A stretch of DNA of 64,000 nucleotides from Thermasporomyces composti (GTDB taxonomy: Bacteria; Actinomycetota; Actinomycetes; Propionibacteriales; Actinopolymorphaceae): positions 4,154,001 through 4,218,000 of the forward strand of contig NZ_QTUC01000001.1 in assembly GCF_003386795.1 (NCBI RefSeq), read 5' to 3'. Shown here piece by piece: positions 37,309 through 46,689 of this stretch (within the stretch, counting starts at the first letter, position 1; each line of letters starts with the position of its first letter). Position numbers and translations under genes: made by a program. Below the pieces are notes generated by a model. It was not told the origin of the DNA and ran no database searches. It saw only the letters and a program-made list of their open reading frames with translations.

Positions 37309-37745
37309 TCAACAAGATCAACGAGCACAGTTCAGGAGCTCTTCGGGTGAGGACTCCTGAGTCGTTGACTGACCCTCGTCCTTGGCCGGAGGCAGCGCCC
37401 GGCCAAGGACGGCAACACCCGCCGATCCAGCTCAGCCCAGACGTAGGTAGCGGTTTCACCCGTTCCCGTTGTGAAGGCCCGGCATCACTGTCGTCGCCGA
37501 AACATCGGGCTGCTCGGTGATGACCTGGGGCCCGGGAGGTGTGCGGGCCCTCGAGGGCTCCGAGGGGCCTCATTCCAGGTTGCAGGGCTGGCCAGGTCGA
37601 GGCAGCCGGTGCCTCCGTCCCATACCGGAGCCGGTCGACCGCGGCACGCCGCCTGACCGCGCTTGACGTCCGCGACGGCGCCCGGGCACGGCCCCGGTCC
37701 ATAACCCAGTGCGGACGACCGGCGTGGTGGTGTGTGATCGAGGCC
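37309..37745. other. gap between tRNA-Val and GNAT remnant
   Basis: It holds the hairpin at 37377-37411. I see no supported coding region in the remaining 330 bases. Confidence 0.5.
37377..37411 (+). terminator. hairpin after tRNA-Val
   Basis: A perfect 13-bp stem CGTCCTTGGCCGG and its complement, with a 9-base loop, lies 69 bases downstream of the tRNA. Confidence 0.7.
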
Positions 37746-38611
37746 ATGGCGATCGAGTTGGACATGCCCGGGATCGAGAGCTTGAGCGAGGCCGTGGGCG
37801 CGCTGCGGGAGTGGCAGGACGACGGGGCGCCGGTGCAACTACACCGGGGGACCTGGGCTGGTTCTGGCGGTACGGGGCGGAGGCCACGGCCGCGGCGGTT
37901 CGGACGTGGAGTCGGGGCGGACAGATTCTCGCCGTCGGGCTGCTGGACGGTCCCGAGCTGTTGCGGCTGGCGCTCGCGCCGGACGCCCAGCGGGACGAAG
38001 AAGTCGCGCAGCAGATCGTCAAGGACGTGACCGAGCCGGAACGCGGCGTCCTGATGGAGGGGGACGCATTTGTTGCGGCGCCCACGGGCGCACTGGTCCG
38101 GGAGCTGCTCGTCGACGACGGCTGGAACGTCGGTGAGCCGTGGACACCGCTGCAGTGCGACCTCACCGAGCCGGTGGAGGGACCAGACGTGCGGATCGAG
38201 GTGATCGGACCGGAGCAGGCGCACGTGCGCGCCGCCGTCCAGCGGGCAGCGTTCGACAGCTCGACGTTCACCGACCAGCGCTGGCACGCGATGGCGGCCG
38301 GCTTGCCATACGCCGACGCCCGGTGCCCGGTCGCGTACGACGACCAGGGCAACGCGGTCGCGGCCGTGACGGTGTGGTCGGCAGGACCGGGGAAGCCCGG
38401 ATTGCTCGAGCCGATGGGCGTGCACCGGGAACATCGCGGTCACGGATACGGCACGGCGATCAGTATCGCTGCGGCGGCGGCACTCCAGGAGCTCGGCTCG
38501 TCGAGTGCGACCGTCTGCACGCCCAGCTCCAACGTCGGCGCCGTCGCTACCTACACGTCAGCCGGCTTCCGGCGACTACCGGAGATCCGGGACCTACGCC
38601 GCAGCGGCTAG
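37746..38611 (+). pseudogene. GNAT N-acetyltransferase, frameshifted
   Basis: The N-terminus (MAIELDMPGIESLSEAVGALR) is in one frame. The rest, from GDLGWFWRYGAEATAAAVRTW onward, is in another. The junction is in CACCGGGGG at 37842-37850, where one missing C accounts for the shift. The C-terminal domain has PMGVHREHRGHGYGTAIS, the acetyl-CoA-binding signature, and ATVCTPSSNVGAVATYTSAGFRRL. Repaired, it would be about 288 residues. It may be a pseudogene or a sequencing error. The substrate is unknown. Confidence 0.8.
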
Positions 38612-38826
38612 CTGGGTGACAGCTGCCGGCACACGCGCGCGGAGAAGCACGGGAAGCCAGAACACCGGCGACGGACACCAGGGCGGGAGCCGCCCGCACG
38701 TGCCTCGGCTCACCATGCGTCGCCCGCCAACCCCCAGTGAGACCTCAGCAGTCCGTGGAGGAACGAACATGCATCTGAGCGTCTGGACTATGGATGGTCT
38801 CACCGGTCGCCTGTTGGCTTGGAGCC

Positions 38827-38961
38827 ATGGCGACGAAGATCCACCACACCACAGCCGACACGGTCCTGGTCACGGGCGGGACCGGGAAGGTCGGGCGCAG
38901 AGTCGTCGACCGGCTCGCCCGCCGCGGCCTCCCGGTCGTGACCCCGGGTGCGAGACGCTCG
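38827..38961 (+). pseudogene. truncated NmrA-like NAD(P)-binding protein
   Basis: The ATG opens KIHHTTADTVLVTGGTGKVGRRVV and continues DRLARRGLPVVTPGAR before meeting the 3' end of the AraC gene. This is the first 40 or so residues of an NmrA-like quinone oxidoreductase, including its TGGTGKVGRR nucleotide-binding loop. The remaining 200 or more residues are gone. Such genes are often beside AraC and DUF1772 genes, so the AraC gene probably regulated it. Confidence 0.7.
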
Positions 38962-39939
38962 TCAGACGCCCAGGGGCTGCTGGGGACGGGTGGTCAGCGT
39001 CCTGCGGTACTCCAGCGGGCTGACGCCGCGCACCCGCTTGAAGGCGGCGCTCAGCGCGAACGGACTGCTGTAGCCCACGCGTCTGGCGACCGCGGCGACT
39101 GTCATGTCGGGGTCACGGAGCAGGTCCGCCGCCACCGCGAGCCGCCACTCGGTGAGGTAGTTCATCGGCGGCTCGCCGACCAGGGCGGTGAACCGACGGG
39201 CGAGCGCCGCACGGGACACGCCGGTCTTGGCGGCCAGCTCGGCGACGGTCCACGGATGGGCCGGGTTCGCGTGCATCAGTCGCAGGGCGGTCCCGACGAC
39301 GGGGTCGTGCTGCGCCCGGTACCAACCGGGGGCGCCGGCTCCCGGATCGGCCAGCCAGGCGCGCAGGATCCTCACCATGACCAGGTCGAGGAGGCGATCG
39401 AGGACCAGCTCCTGGCCGGGGGCGGTCTTGCCGAGCTCGTCTTCCAGAAGCGAGACGAGGGCGCGGTCGTCCTCCTCGACGGGGCGAATCAGCAGCGGTG
39501 GCAGAGCGCTCAACAGCCGTCGACCAACCTCGCTGTGCATCTGGTAGGTGCCGCTCAGGATGACCGCCGCACCGTCGGTCGCGTTGCCCCAGGTTCGCAC
39601 GCCGAGGCGCATCGACTCACTCAGCCCTTCGCCCCGCAGGGTCGTGCAGCGCTGTCCGGGATGGATCACGACGTGCGGCGCGGTGGCCGGGTCGTCGGCA
39701 ATCGTGTACGGGTCCGGTCCCCGGATGAGCGCGACGTCTCCAGGCCGCAGCGGCTGGGGCTCGTCCTCGTCTCGCAGGATCCACGCCTGCCCGCGAAGCA
39801 TTGTGACCAAGGACAACGGTGCGCGGTCAGCGATCCGCAATGCCCACGGCGGATCCAGGATCGACCGCAGCAGGAAGGCGCCTCTCGCTCGCGGACCTTG
39901 CAGAAGGCTGGCCAAGGTGTCGTCGGTCAGCGTGCTCAT
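38962..39939 (-). CDS. AraC-family regulator with N-terminal cupin
   Basis: A 325-residue transcription factor. The N-terminal cupin-type sensing domain (about 1-185) has FLLRSILDPPWALRIADRAPLS and LRPGDVALIRGP. The C-terminal AraC domain has two helix-turn-helices: TVAELAAKTGVSRAALARRF and VAAVARRVGYSSPFALSAAF. The ATG at 39939 is chosen because the protein then begins like its relatives; a longer frame runs to 40017. It is divergent from a DUF1772 gene and convergent with the NmrA remnant, its probable former targets. Confidence 0.92.
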   Translation of the reverse strand: MSTLTDDTLASLLQGPRARGAFLLRSILDPPWALRIADRAPLSLVTMLRGQAWILRDEDEPQPLRPGDVALIRGPDPYTIADDPATAPHVVIHPGQRCTTLRGEGLSESMRLGVRTWGNATDGAAVILSGTYQMHSEVGRRLLSALPPLLIRPVEEDDRALVSLLEDELGKTAPGQELVLDRLLDLVMVRILRAWLADPGAGAPGWYRAQHDPVVGTALRLMHANPAHPWTVAELAAKTGVSRAALARRFTALVGEPPMNYLTEWRLAVAADLLRDPDMTVAAVARRVGYSSPFALSAAFKRVRGVSPLEYRRTLTTRPQQPLGV

Positions 39940-40049
39940 GGCGTCCTGACTGTAGACGCGCGCAATGTGGTGAGACTGATCACGTTCGATCGTCGTGCGG
40001 CTCGCTCCACAGAGCAAGACGTCTCCACGACCATCGGGAGGAGGGCCCC

Positions 40050-40535
40050 GTGGCCACGGGACCGTTCCGGGACGTGCTGATGGTGCTCGCCACGGTCAGC
40101 ACCGGACTGGTCGCTGGGCTGTTCTACGCCTACGCCTGCTCCGTCATGCTCGCGCTGCGTCGAGTCGGCGACGAGACCTTCGTCGACGTGATGCGGCGCA
40201 TCAACACCGCGATCCAAAACGGCTGGTTCGCGCTGAGCTTCGTCGGCGCGCCGCTCCTCACCCTCGCGGTCCTCGTCGTGGACGCGCTCGCCGGGCGAGG
40301 AGTGCAGGCGCTCGTCGCCGTCGCCGGTGCGGCCGACCTGTTCTGGCTCGGCGTCACCGTCCGGTCGAACATCCCGCTCAACGCCATGCTCGAGCGGGCC
40401 GGACGGGACCGACACACCGACGTGGCCGGCGTGCGGATCCGCTTCGAGCAGCCGTGGAACCGGTGGCACCTGGTGCGTACTGTCGCGGCAGTGGCCGCCT
40501 TCGCCGCGCTGTGCTGTGCCCTCGCGTGGCGGTGA
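40050..40535 (+). CDS. DUF1772/anthrone oxygenase-like membrane protein
   Basis: A 161-residue protein with four predicted helices: VLMVLATVSTGLVAGLFYAYA, FVGAPLLTLAVLVVDAL, VAVAGAADLFWLGVTV and VRTVAAVAAFAALCCAL. The segment NIPLNAMLER is the DUF1772 hallmark. The function is uncertain, and relatives are named noranthrone monooxygenase-like. The GTG follows GGAGGAGGG. It is divergent from the AraC gene, so is probably controlled by it. Confidence 0.85.
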   Translation: MATGPFRDVLMVLATVSTGLVAGLFYAYACSVMLALRRVGDETFVDVMRRINTAIQNGWFALSFVGAPLLTLAVLVVDALAGRGVQALVAVAGAADLFWLGVTVRSNIPLNAMLERAGRDRHTDVAGVRIRFEQPWNRWHLVRTVAAVAAFAALCCALAWR

Positions 40536-40613
40536 CGGGGAGCCGTGAGGAAGGCGCGAGCCATGGCCCCCGCGAGGCTCCGAACCTCCGCCCGGGCCGG
40601 CGCCGTGCGGCGG

Positions 40614-41126
40614 TCAGCAGACGTGGTGGAGGAGGCCGGTGTCCACGTCGTACAGGAAGCCGCCGACAGCCACGGACGGCGGGATGAGCGGATGGGTGCG
40701 TGCCTTGGCCACCTCGTCGTGGATGCTCGCGACCTGATCCTCGATCGCGCCGATCGAGAGCCACGACGCGTCCTGGCCGCTCGCCCGCGATATCCGGTCG
40801 CGTAGCTCCGCCTCGCTCGCCGACGCCATCGCGCACCGGGTGTGCTGGACCACGAGGACACGCTCGACGCCCAGCAGGTGCACGCCGAGGACGAGCGCGA
40901 CGAGCACCTGGTCGGTGACGCGACCGCCGGGATTGCGCAAGATCTTGGCGTCGCCCGGACGGAGGCCGACCATGCCGAGCGGGTCGATGCGGGAGTCCAT
41001 GCAGGTCACCATCGCGACACCGGCCCGTGCCACTCCGTCGAAGCCGGCGAGCGGGAAGCGCTCGGCGTACGCGCGGTTAGCCGCGAGGAGGTCGGCGAAG
41101 GCCGCTCGGTCACGGGGATCGCTCAC
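40614..41126 (-). CDS. beta-class carbonic anhydrase
   Basis: This is a beta-carbonic anhydrase of 170 residues, interconverting CO2 and bicarbonate. Zinc ligands are Cys42 in TCMDSR and His95/Cys98 in QHTRC. The catalytic dyad is Asp44-Arg46. KILRNPGGRVTD is also conserved. The GTG at 41126 has a -10-like TAGGGT six bases upstream and no ribosome site, so it appears leaderless. It is divergent from the Hsp70 module. Confidence 0.94.
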   Translation of the reverse strand: MSDPRDRAAFADLLAANRAYAERFPLAGFDGVARAGVAMVTCMDSRIDPLGMVGLRPGDAKILRNPGGRVTDQVLVALVLGVHLLGVERVLVVQHTRCAMASASEAELRDRISRASGQDASWLSIGAIEDQVASIHDEVAKARTHPLIPPSVAVGGFLYDVDTGLLHHVC

Positions 41127-41297
41127 CCGGGCACCCTACCCGGCCTCTCGCCACCTGCTGGCGGACGGCGACGCATCCGGACACGGCCATGATCCGTCGG
41201 CTACGTTGTGTCGGTCGGCGATGCTCACGTCGCTGGTCGGCCCCGGCGTCGTGGGGAGGCCGACAGCCAGGTTCGTGTGGCTGGAAAGGCGGGACAC

Positions 41298-42839
41298 GTG
41301 GGGCACACGATCGGGATCGACCTGGGGACGACGTACTCGGCGGCCGCGCGTGTGAACGAGCTCGGCAAGCCCGAGATCGTGGTGAACCGGGACGGTGAGC
41401 GCCTCACCCCGTCCGTGGTGTTCTTCTCCGGCGAGACCCCGCTCGTCGGGACGATGGCCAAGCGTTCGGCCGCCGCGTCTCCGCTCGACGCGGTGCAGTT
41501 CGTCAAGCGCTCCATGGGGGACCCGACGTGGAGGTTCGAGACGTCCGCCGGCACCTCGTACCGCCCGGAGGAGATCTCGGCCATCATCCTGCGCCGGATC
41601 AAAGAGGACGTCGAGCTGGCCCTCGGCGAGGAGGTGACCGACGCGGTCATCACCGTGCCGGCCTACTTCGACGACGCTCCTCGGCGGGCCACGATGGACG
41701 CCGGACGGATCGCCGGGCTGACGGTCCGCCGCGTGCTCAACGAGCCCACCGCCGCCGCGTTGGCGTATGGGGTGGAGACCAACACCAACGGCACGGTGCT
41801 CGTCTACGACCTCGGCGGCGGAACGTTCGACGTCACGGTCCTGGCGGTCGACGGCCACGAGTTCGACGTCCTCGCCACCCACGGGGACCGCAACCTGGGC
41901 GGCTTCGACTTCGACAACCTGCTCATGCAGCTGCTCGACGAGCGGTTCCAGGCGGCGGGTGGTCCGAGTCTGCTCGACAACGCCGAGGCCGAGGCTGACC
42001 TGCGGGAGAAGGCCGAGATCGCCAAGCGCAGCCTGACGACGGTCGAGCAGACTCGCGTGGTCCTCGCCGCCGACGGAGTCTCGAAGGTCATCCCCGTCAC
42101 TCGGGCGGAGTTCGAGGACGTGACGTCGAGCCTGCTGAGCCGTACCCGGGACATCGCCGAGATGGTGGTCGCTGACGCGGGGCTGGATTGGTCGAAGATC
42201 GACCACGTGCTCTTGGCCGGCGGCTCGACCCGGATGCCGATGGTGGCCCGGATGATCGAGCAGGTCTGGCGCCGCGAGCCGGTGAGGGGCATCAACCCCG
42301 ACGAAGTGGTGGCGCTCGGCGCGGCCGTGCAGGCGCACCTGATCGACGCCCAATCGGCAGCCGACGACGCCCGTCGCCCTGTCCTCGCGACGGGCATGAC
42401 GCTCCCCAGAATCCGCGACGTCACGTCGCAGGGGCTTGGTGTCATCGCGGTTCGCCGGGGCGCCACCTCCGAGGACGACATCGAGAACGTCGTCATCATC
42501 CCCGCCAACACCAAGATCCCGGCTCGTCGCGCCCAGACCTTCGAAACCATCCAGGACAACCAGACCAAGCTCAAGGTGGAGGTGACCCAAGGCGACGACC
42601 ACGACCCCGCCTACGTGCGGCGGATCGGGGAGCAGACCTTCGACATCCCTCCCTATCCCGCCGGCGCTCCCTTCGAGGTCGTCTACGCCTACGACGAGGA
42701 CCAGACCGTCTCGATCGAGGTCATCGACAAGACGGCGGGCCGCTCGATCGGCACGTTCGACGTCGACAACGTCGCGACCATGGGGGAGGCGGAGGTCGCC
42801 GCAGCCAGCGACCGGATGCGCCGGCTCGATATCGGCTGA
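41298..42839 (+). CDS. accessory Hsp70 (DnaK-like chaperone)
   Basis: An Hsp70 of 513 residues, about 100 shorter than DnaK. The ATPase domain has the phosphate loop GIDLGTTYSAAARV, the hinge PAYFDDAPRRATMDAG, VYDLGGGTFDVTVLAVDG and LLAGGSTRMPMVARMIEQV. A beta-type substrate domain (NTKIPARRAQTFETIQDNQT) follows, but the helical lid is almost absent, ending at RMRRLDIG. The GTG at 41298 is closest to the conserved start, with AAAGG upstream; a longer frame begins at 41208. Its next two genes are a J-like protein and GrpE, so it belongs to a dedicated chaperone set. Confidence 0.93.
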   Translation: MGHTIGIDLGTTYSAAARVNELGKPEIVVNRDGERLTPSVVFFSGETPLVGTMAKRSAAASPLDAVQFVKRSMGDPTWRFETSAGTSYRPEEISAIILRRIKEDVELALGEEVTDAVITVPAYFDDAPRRATMDAGRIAGLTVRRVLNEPTAAALAYGVETNTNGTVLVYDLGGGTFDVTVLAVDGHEFDVLATHGDRNLGGFDFDNLLMQLLDERFQAAGGPSLLDNAEAEADLREKAEIAKRSLTTVEQTRVVLAADGVSKVIPVTRAEFEDVTSSLLSRTRDIAEMVVADAGLDWSKIDHVLLAGGSTRMPMVARMIEQVWRREPVRGINPDEVVALGAAVQAHLIDAQSAADDARRPVLATGMTLPRIRDVTSQGLGVIAVRRGATSEDDIENVVIIPANTKIPARRAQTFETIQDNQTKLKVEVTQGDDHDPAYVRRIGEQTFDIPPYPAGAPFEVVYAYDEDQTVSIEVIDKTAGRSIGTFDVDNVATMGEAEVAAASDRMRRLDIG

Positions 42840-42844
42840 CGACG

Positions 42845-43918
42845 ATGGACCTCGACTACTACGAGCTGCTCGAAGTCACCCAGGACGCCTCTGAGGAGGA
42901 GATCCGGGCGGCGATCACTCGGCAGCGCCGCATCTGGGTACGCCGGCAGTCCAGCCCTGACCCGGAGCGGCGCGCTTACGCCGAGCAGCGCGTGCGCGAC
43001 GTGGACAGTGCGGAGCGGATCCTGCTCGATCCGGTGGCGCGGCGGGCGTACGACGACGCGCGCGCCCGCCAGGCCGTGACACCGGCCGACCACGGCGCCG
43101 CGAGCCGGCACTCACGCGCGCCGACGTCCCGACGGGAGGCCACCGGCCGTCGACGGTTAGACGGCGACCCCGCCGCCGGCTCACGACCCGACCGACCCCA
43201 CCTGACCACCCACCAGGGCACCACACCGCGCGGAGGCACGCCGGAAGGCGACCTTGACGTCCACCTGCGCCGCGGGGACTCCTATCTCGACCGGGCCGCG
43301 TGGCGGCGGGCGCGGGCGGAGTTCGAGTACGTCCTGCAGCGTGATCCCGGCAACCTGCGAGCGCGCGCCGGCCTGGGCCTCGCACAAGTCGGCGCTGGTC
43401 GCGTCAAGGATGGCTTGACGATTCTGGAGCAGGTGCTCGCCGAGCATCCGGACGACGAGGACGCCAAGCTGGCGCTGGCGACCGCGCTCTATGAGAGCGC
43501 GGTCGCCGGCCTGGGTGAGGTGCGTGACGCTCGAGGGCGAACGCGCCCGATGATCCTGTCCCGTCGTCAGCTGCGCCTCGTTCGTCGACACCTGAGGCGG
43601 ATCCGACGGCTCGGCCTGTCCGACTGGCACGTGCGGACGAACGTGGAGGAGCTGTCCGATCTGCTGGCGGAGGCCCGCAAGGCCGTGTGGACTCGCAGTG
43701 CGCACCTTCGGTTCTACGCGATGCTGTTCGTGGCGGCGGCGCTGGTCGCCTTCGCCTCTGACGTCGAGTCGCTGCGGGTCTTCGGGGCGTTCTGGATGGT
43801 CGTCGTCGCGGGCGTCTACGTCCTTCGGCACCGGGTACCCGCCTGGAAGTACTACCGGCGCGGCCGGGCGTCGGCCGGAGGACGTGGCCGCCTGGGTGTC
43901 TTCAGGAGAGGGGTCTGA
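42845..43918 (+). CDS. J-like TPR membrane protein without HPD
   Basis: A protein of 357 residues. The N-terminus (DYYELLEVTQDASEEEIRAAI...ERILLDPVARRAYDDA) is clearly J-domain-like, but the HPD tripeptide needed to stimulate Hsp70 is replaced by a basic, tryptophan-containing stretch (RRIWVRRQSSPDPERR). A disordered Arg/Thr/Pro linker (about 80-135) follows. Two TPR-like repeats come next (SYLDRAAWRRARAEFEYVL, GLTILEQVLAEHPDDEDAKL). Two hydrophobic helices near 298-335 anchor it in the membrane. It starts five bases after the Hsp70 stop and two before GrpE, so it is co-expressed with both. Confidence 0.88.
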   Translation: MDLDYYELLEVTQDASEEEIRAAITRQRRIWVRRQSSPDPERRAYAEQRVRDVDSAERILLDPVARRAYDDARARQAVTPADHGAASRHSRAPTSRREATGRRRLDGDPAAGSRPDRPHLTTHQGTTPRGGTPEGDLDVHLRRGDSYLDRAAWRRARAEFEYVLQRDPGNLRARAGLGLAQVGAGRVKDGLTILEQVLAEHPDDEDAKLALATALYESAVAGLGEVRDARGRTRPMILSRRQLRLVRRHLRRIRRLGLSDWHVRTNVEELSDLLAEARKAVWTRSAHLRFYAMLFVAAALVAFASDVESLRVFGAFWMVVVAGVYVLRHRVPAWKYYRRGRASAGGRGRLGVFRRGV

Positions 43919-43920
43919 GG

Positions 43921-44427
43921 GTGGCGGACGTTGACATCACCGAGCTCGCTGGCGAGGTGGCGCTGCTCCGTGAGGTGGTCGAGCGGCGGCTGCTCGAGGA
44001 CGAGGCCCGCCAGCGGCTCTACGACGAGCTGTACCGGCAGCTGAAGTTCGCCCAGCGCGACCTCGCCGAGCAGTTCGTGGCCCCGATGGCCCGGGAGATC
44101 CTGCTCGTGGTCGACCGGATCGACGCCATGACAGCGCACCTGCCGCCTGAGACGGCCGAGCCGCTCACCTCGGTGCGCGAGGAGCTGCTCGAGGTCCTCC
44201 TCCGGCGCGGTCTGCGGGAGGTCGACGCGGCGGGGGAGGAGTTCGACCCGCGGGTACACGAGGCGGTGCGGCGGGTTCCGGTCGAGTCGCCTGAGCAGGT
44301 GGGGCGCGTGGTTGAGGTCCGGCGACCCGGCTACGCCCTCGAGGGACGCCTGCTGCGTCCAGCGCAGGTCGCGGTCGGCTACCTCGCGAAGGCCGACGAC
44401 GCGCGCGCCGGGGGCTCGCGGGCCTAG
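43921..44427 (+). CDS. GrpE-like nucleotide exchange factor
   Basis: A small GrpE of 168 residues. The N-terminal coiled-coil (VALLREVVERRLLEDEARQRLYDELYRQL) is followed by the beta-wing domain with EEFDPRVHEAVRRVPVES and the ending GRLLRPAQVAVGY. The length is at the short end of the family. It would release ADP from the neighbouring Hsp70. The GTG start at 43921 is two bases from the J-like stop. A housekeeping GrpE is expected elsewhere with dnaK. Confidence 0.88.
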   Translation: MADVDITELAGEVALLREVVERRLLEDEARQRLYDELYRQLKFAQRDLAEQFVAPMAREILLVVDRIDAMTAHLPPETAEPLTSVREELLEVLLRRGLREVDAAGEEFDPRVHEAVRRVPVESPEQVGRVVEVRRPGYALEGRLLRPAQVAVGYLAKADDARAGGSRA

Positions 44428-44528
44428 GCGCCGGTGCAGGCCCGGGCGAGCTCGTGGGAGCGCCGGCGCCGTGGGTGGCTCCACGCGACGTCGGTGCGGT
44501 GGCTGTCCAACCCGGTGAGGTCACGACA

Positions 44529-44534
44529 TAGGAT
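44529..44534 (+). promoter_or_regulatory. candidate -10 of thrS
   Basis: TAGGAT lies 43 bases upstream of the thrS start, in the 150-base gap after grpE. No convincing -35 is seen. Confidence 0.3.
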
Positions 44535-44577
44535 CGGCGGGTCAGTCCTGTCCTGTCCGTACGCCGAGGAGCCGTCT

Positions 44578-46581
44578 GTGTCCGACAGCCGTGGTCCCGG
44601 GTCGAGCCCGGGGGAGCAGATCACCGTCCACGTCCTTCGCAGTGGCGAGCGGGTCACGCGCGAGGTCACGACGGGCGCCACGGCCGGCGAGCTGTTCGAG
44701 GGCGACCAGTCGGTGATCGCCGCCCGGATCGACGGTGAGCTGCGTGACCTCGCCCAGCGCCTCCACCCCGACGCGGAGGTGGAGCCGATCCCGATCGACA
44801 GCGAGGACGGTCGCGCGATCCTCCGACACTCCACCGCGCACGTGCTGGCGCAGGCTGTCCAGGAGCTGTTCCCCGAGGCGAAGCTGGGGATCGGCCCACC
44901 GATCGAGAACGGCTTCTACTACGACTTCGACGTCCCCACGCCGTTCACGCCGGACGATCTGGACCGCATCGAGGCCCGGATGCGGCAGATCGTCAAGGAG
45001 CGCCAGCGGTTCGCGCGGCGGGTGGTCACCGACGAGGAGGCTCGTCGCGAGCTCGCCGACGAACCGTACAAACTGGAGCTCATCACCCTCAAAGGGCAGG
45101 CGGATGGCGCTGCCGACGGTGCCGGTGTCGAGGTTGGCGCGGGCGAGCTGACCATCTACGACAACGTCCGCCCCAACGGGGAGCTGGCCTGGAAGGACCT
45201 GTGCCGCGGGCCGCACCTGCCGACGACCAAGCACATCCCGGCGTTCAAGCTGACCCGGGTGGCCGCCGCCTACTGGCGGGGAAACGAGCGCAACCCGCAG
45301 CTTCAGCGCATCTACGGCACCGCGTGGGAGAGCAAGGAGGCCCTCCAGGCCTACCTGACGATGCTGGAGGAGGCCGAACGGCGCGACCACCGGCGGCTCG
45401 GCGTCGAGCTCGACCTGTTCAGCTTCCCCGAGGAGGTCGGCTCCGGGCTGGCCGTCTGGCATCCCAAGGGCGGTGCCATCCGGCGGGTGATGGAGGAGTA
45501 CTCGCGACGCCGTCACGAACAGGCCGGGTACGAGTTCGTCTACACCCCCCACCTGGCGCGTGAGGAGCTGTTCCAGACCTCAGGGCACCTGGGGTGGTAC
45601 CGGGACGCGATGTACGCGCCGATGGAGGACGAGGGGCACAACTACTACCTCAAGCCGATGAACTGCCCCATGCACGTCCTCATCTACCGGTCGCGCGGCA
45701 GGTCCTACCGCGACCTTCCGCTGCGGCTGTTCGAGTTCGGCACCGTCTACCGGTACGAGAAGTCCGGCGTGGTGCACGGCCTGACCCGGGCCCGTGGCTT
45801 CACCCAAGACGACGCGCACATCTTCTGCACGCCCGAGCAGCTGCAGGACGAGCTCGCGTCACTGCTGACGTTCGTCGTCGACCTCCTGCGTGACTTCGGC
45901 CTGCAGGACTTCACCGCTGACCTGTCCACGCGGCCGGAGAAGTACGTCGGCGAGATCGAGGACTGGAACGCCGCCGAGGCGGCCTTGGAGGAGGCGCTCA
46001 AGCGGGCCGACATCCCGTACACGGTCGCGGAGGGGGAGGGCGCGTTCTACGCGCCGAAGATCGACGTCCACGTCCGCGACGCGATCGGCCGCAAGTGGCA
46101 GTTGTCGACGTTGCAGGTCGACTTCCAGGAGCCGGGGCGATTCGATCTCGAGTACCAGGCCGCTGACGGCTCGCGGCAGCGGCCGTACATGATTCACCGG
46201 GCGCTGTTCGGTTCGGTTGAGCGGTTCTTCGGCATCCTGCTCGAGCACTACGCCGGAGCGTTCCCACCGTGGCTGGCGCCCGTGCAGGTCGTGGCGATCC
46301 CGATCGCGGAACGGCACATCGAGTACCTCGACCAGGTGGCGGCCAAGCTTCGGGAGCGCGGGATCCGGGTGGAGGTCGACCGCTCGGACGACCGTATGCA
46401 GAAGAAGATCCGCAACGCGCAGACCCAGAAGGTGCCGTACATGCTGCTCGCTGGGGACCGCGACATGGAGCAAGGCGCGGTGTCGTTCCGCTACCGCTCC
46501 GGCGAGCAGAAGAACGGCGTGCCCATCGACGAGGCTGTCGCCGAGATCGTCTCGGCCGTCGAGCGCCGGATCCAGATCTGA
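44578..46581 (+). CDS. thrS: threonine-tRNA ligase
   Basis: ThrRS of 667 residues, charging tRNA-Thr. A TGS domain (about 14-75), the editing domain with [16 protein letters not shown], a class II core and the anticodon domain are in order. Zinc ligands include Cys in [13 protein letters not shown] and His in [15 protein letters not shown]. The GTG at 44578 has GAGGAG six bases upstream and decides the start; an upstream in-frame extension lacks a site. It opens the conserved block that in many actinomycetes continues HIT-pgsA-pimA. Confidence 0.96.
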   Translation: MSDSRGPGSSPGEQITVHVLRSGERVTREVTTGATAGELFEGDQSVIAARIDGELRDLAQRLHPDAEVEPIPIDSEDGRAILRHSTAHVLAQAVQELFPEAKLGIGPPIENGFYYDFDVPTPFTPDDLDRIEARMRQIVKERQRFARRVVTDEEARRELADEPYKLELITLKGQADGAADGAGVEVGAGELTIYDNVRPNGELAWKDLCRGPHLPTTKHIPAFKLTRVAAAYWRGNERNPQLQRIYGTAWESKEALQAYLTMLEEAERRDHRRLGVELDLFSFPEEVGSGLAVWHPKGGAIRRVMEEYSRRRHEQAGYEFVYTPHLAREELFQTSGHLGWYRDAMYAPMEDEGHNYYLKPMNCPMHVLIYRSRGRSYRDLPLRLFEFGTVYRYEKSGVVHGLTRARGFTQDDAHIFCTPEQLQDELASLLTFVVDLLRDFGLQDFTADLSTRPEKYVGEIEDWNAAEAALEEALKRADIPYTVAEGEGAFYAPKIDVHVRDAIGRKWQLSTLQVDFQEPGRFDLEYQAADGSRQRPYMIHRALFGSVERFFGILLEHYAGAFPPWLAPVQVVAIPIAERHIEYLDQVAAKLRERGIRVEVDRSDDRMQKKIRNAQTQKVPYMLLAGDRDMEQGAVSFRYRSGEQKNGVPIDEAVAEIVSAVERRIQI

Positions 46582-46592
46582 GCCTTCCCGTG

Positions 46593-46622
46593 CCGGCCGC
46601 CGGTGACCGTTCCGGCGGCCGG
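46593..46622 (+). terminator. thrS terminator
   Basis: A perfect 11-bp stem CCGGCCGCCGG/CCGGCGGCCGG with an 8-base loop begins 12 bases after the thrS stop. Confidence 0.75.
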
Positions 46623-46689
46623 TCATGGGGCCGACGGTGCGCGGCCGGTGCGGCACGCCCGTGAGGGCGGCGTCCGTAGGATCGGTGCC

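Noticed and set aside
41136-42602. Long minus-strand open frame opposite the Hsp70 gene
   Set aside because: It is a codon shadow; the plus strand has all Hsp70 motifs.
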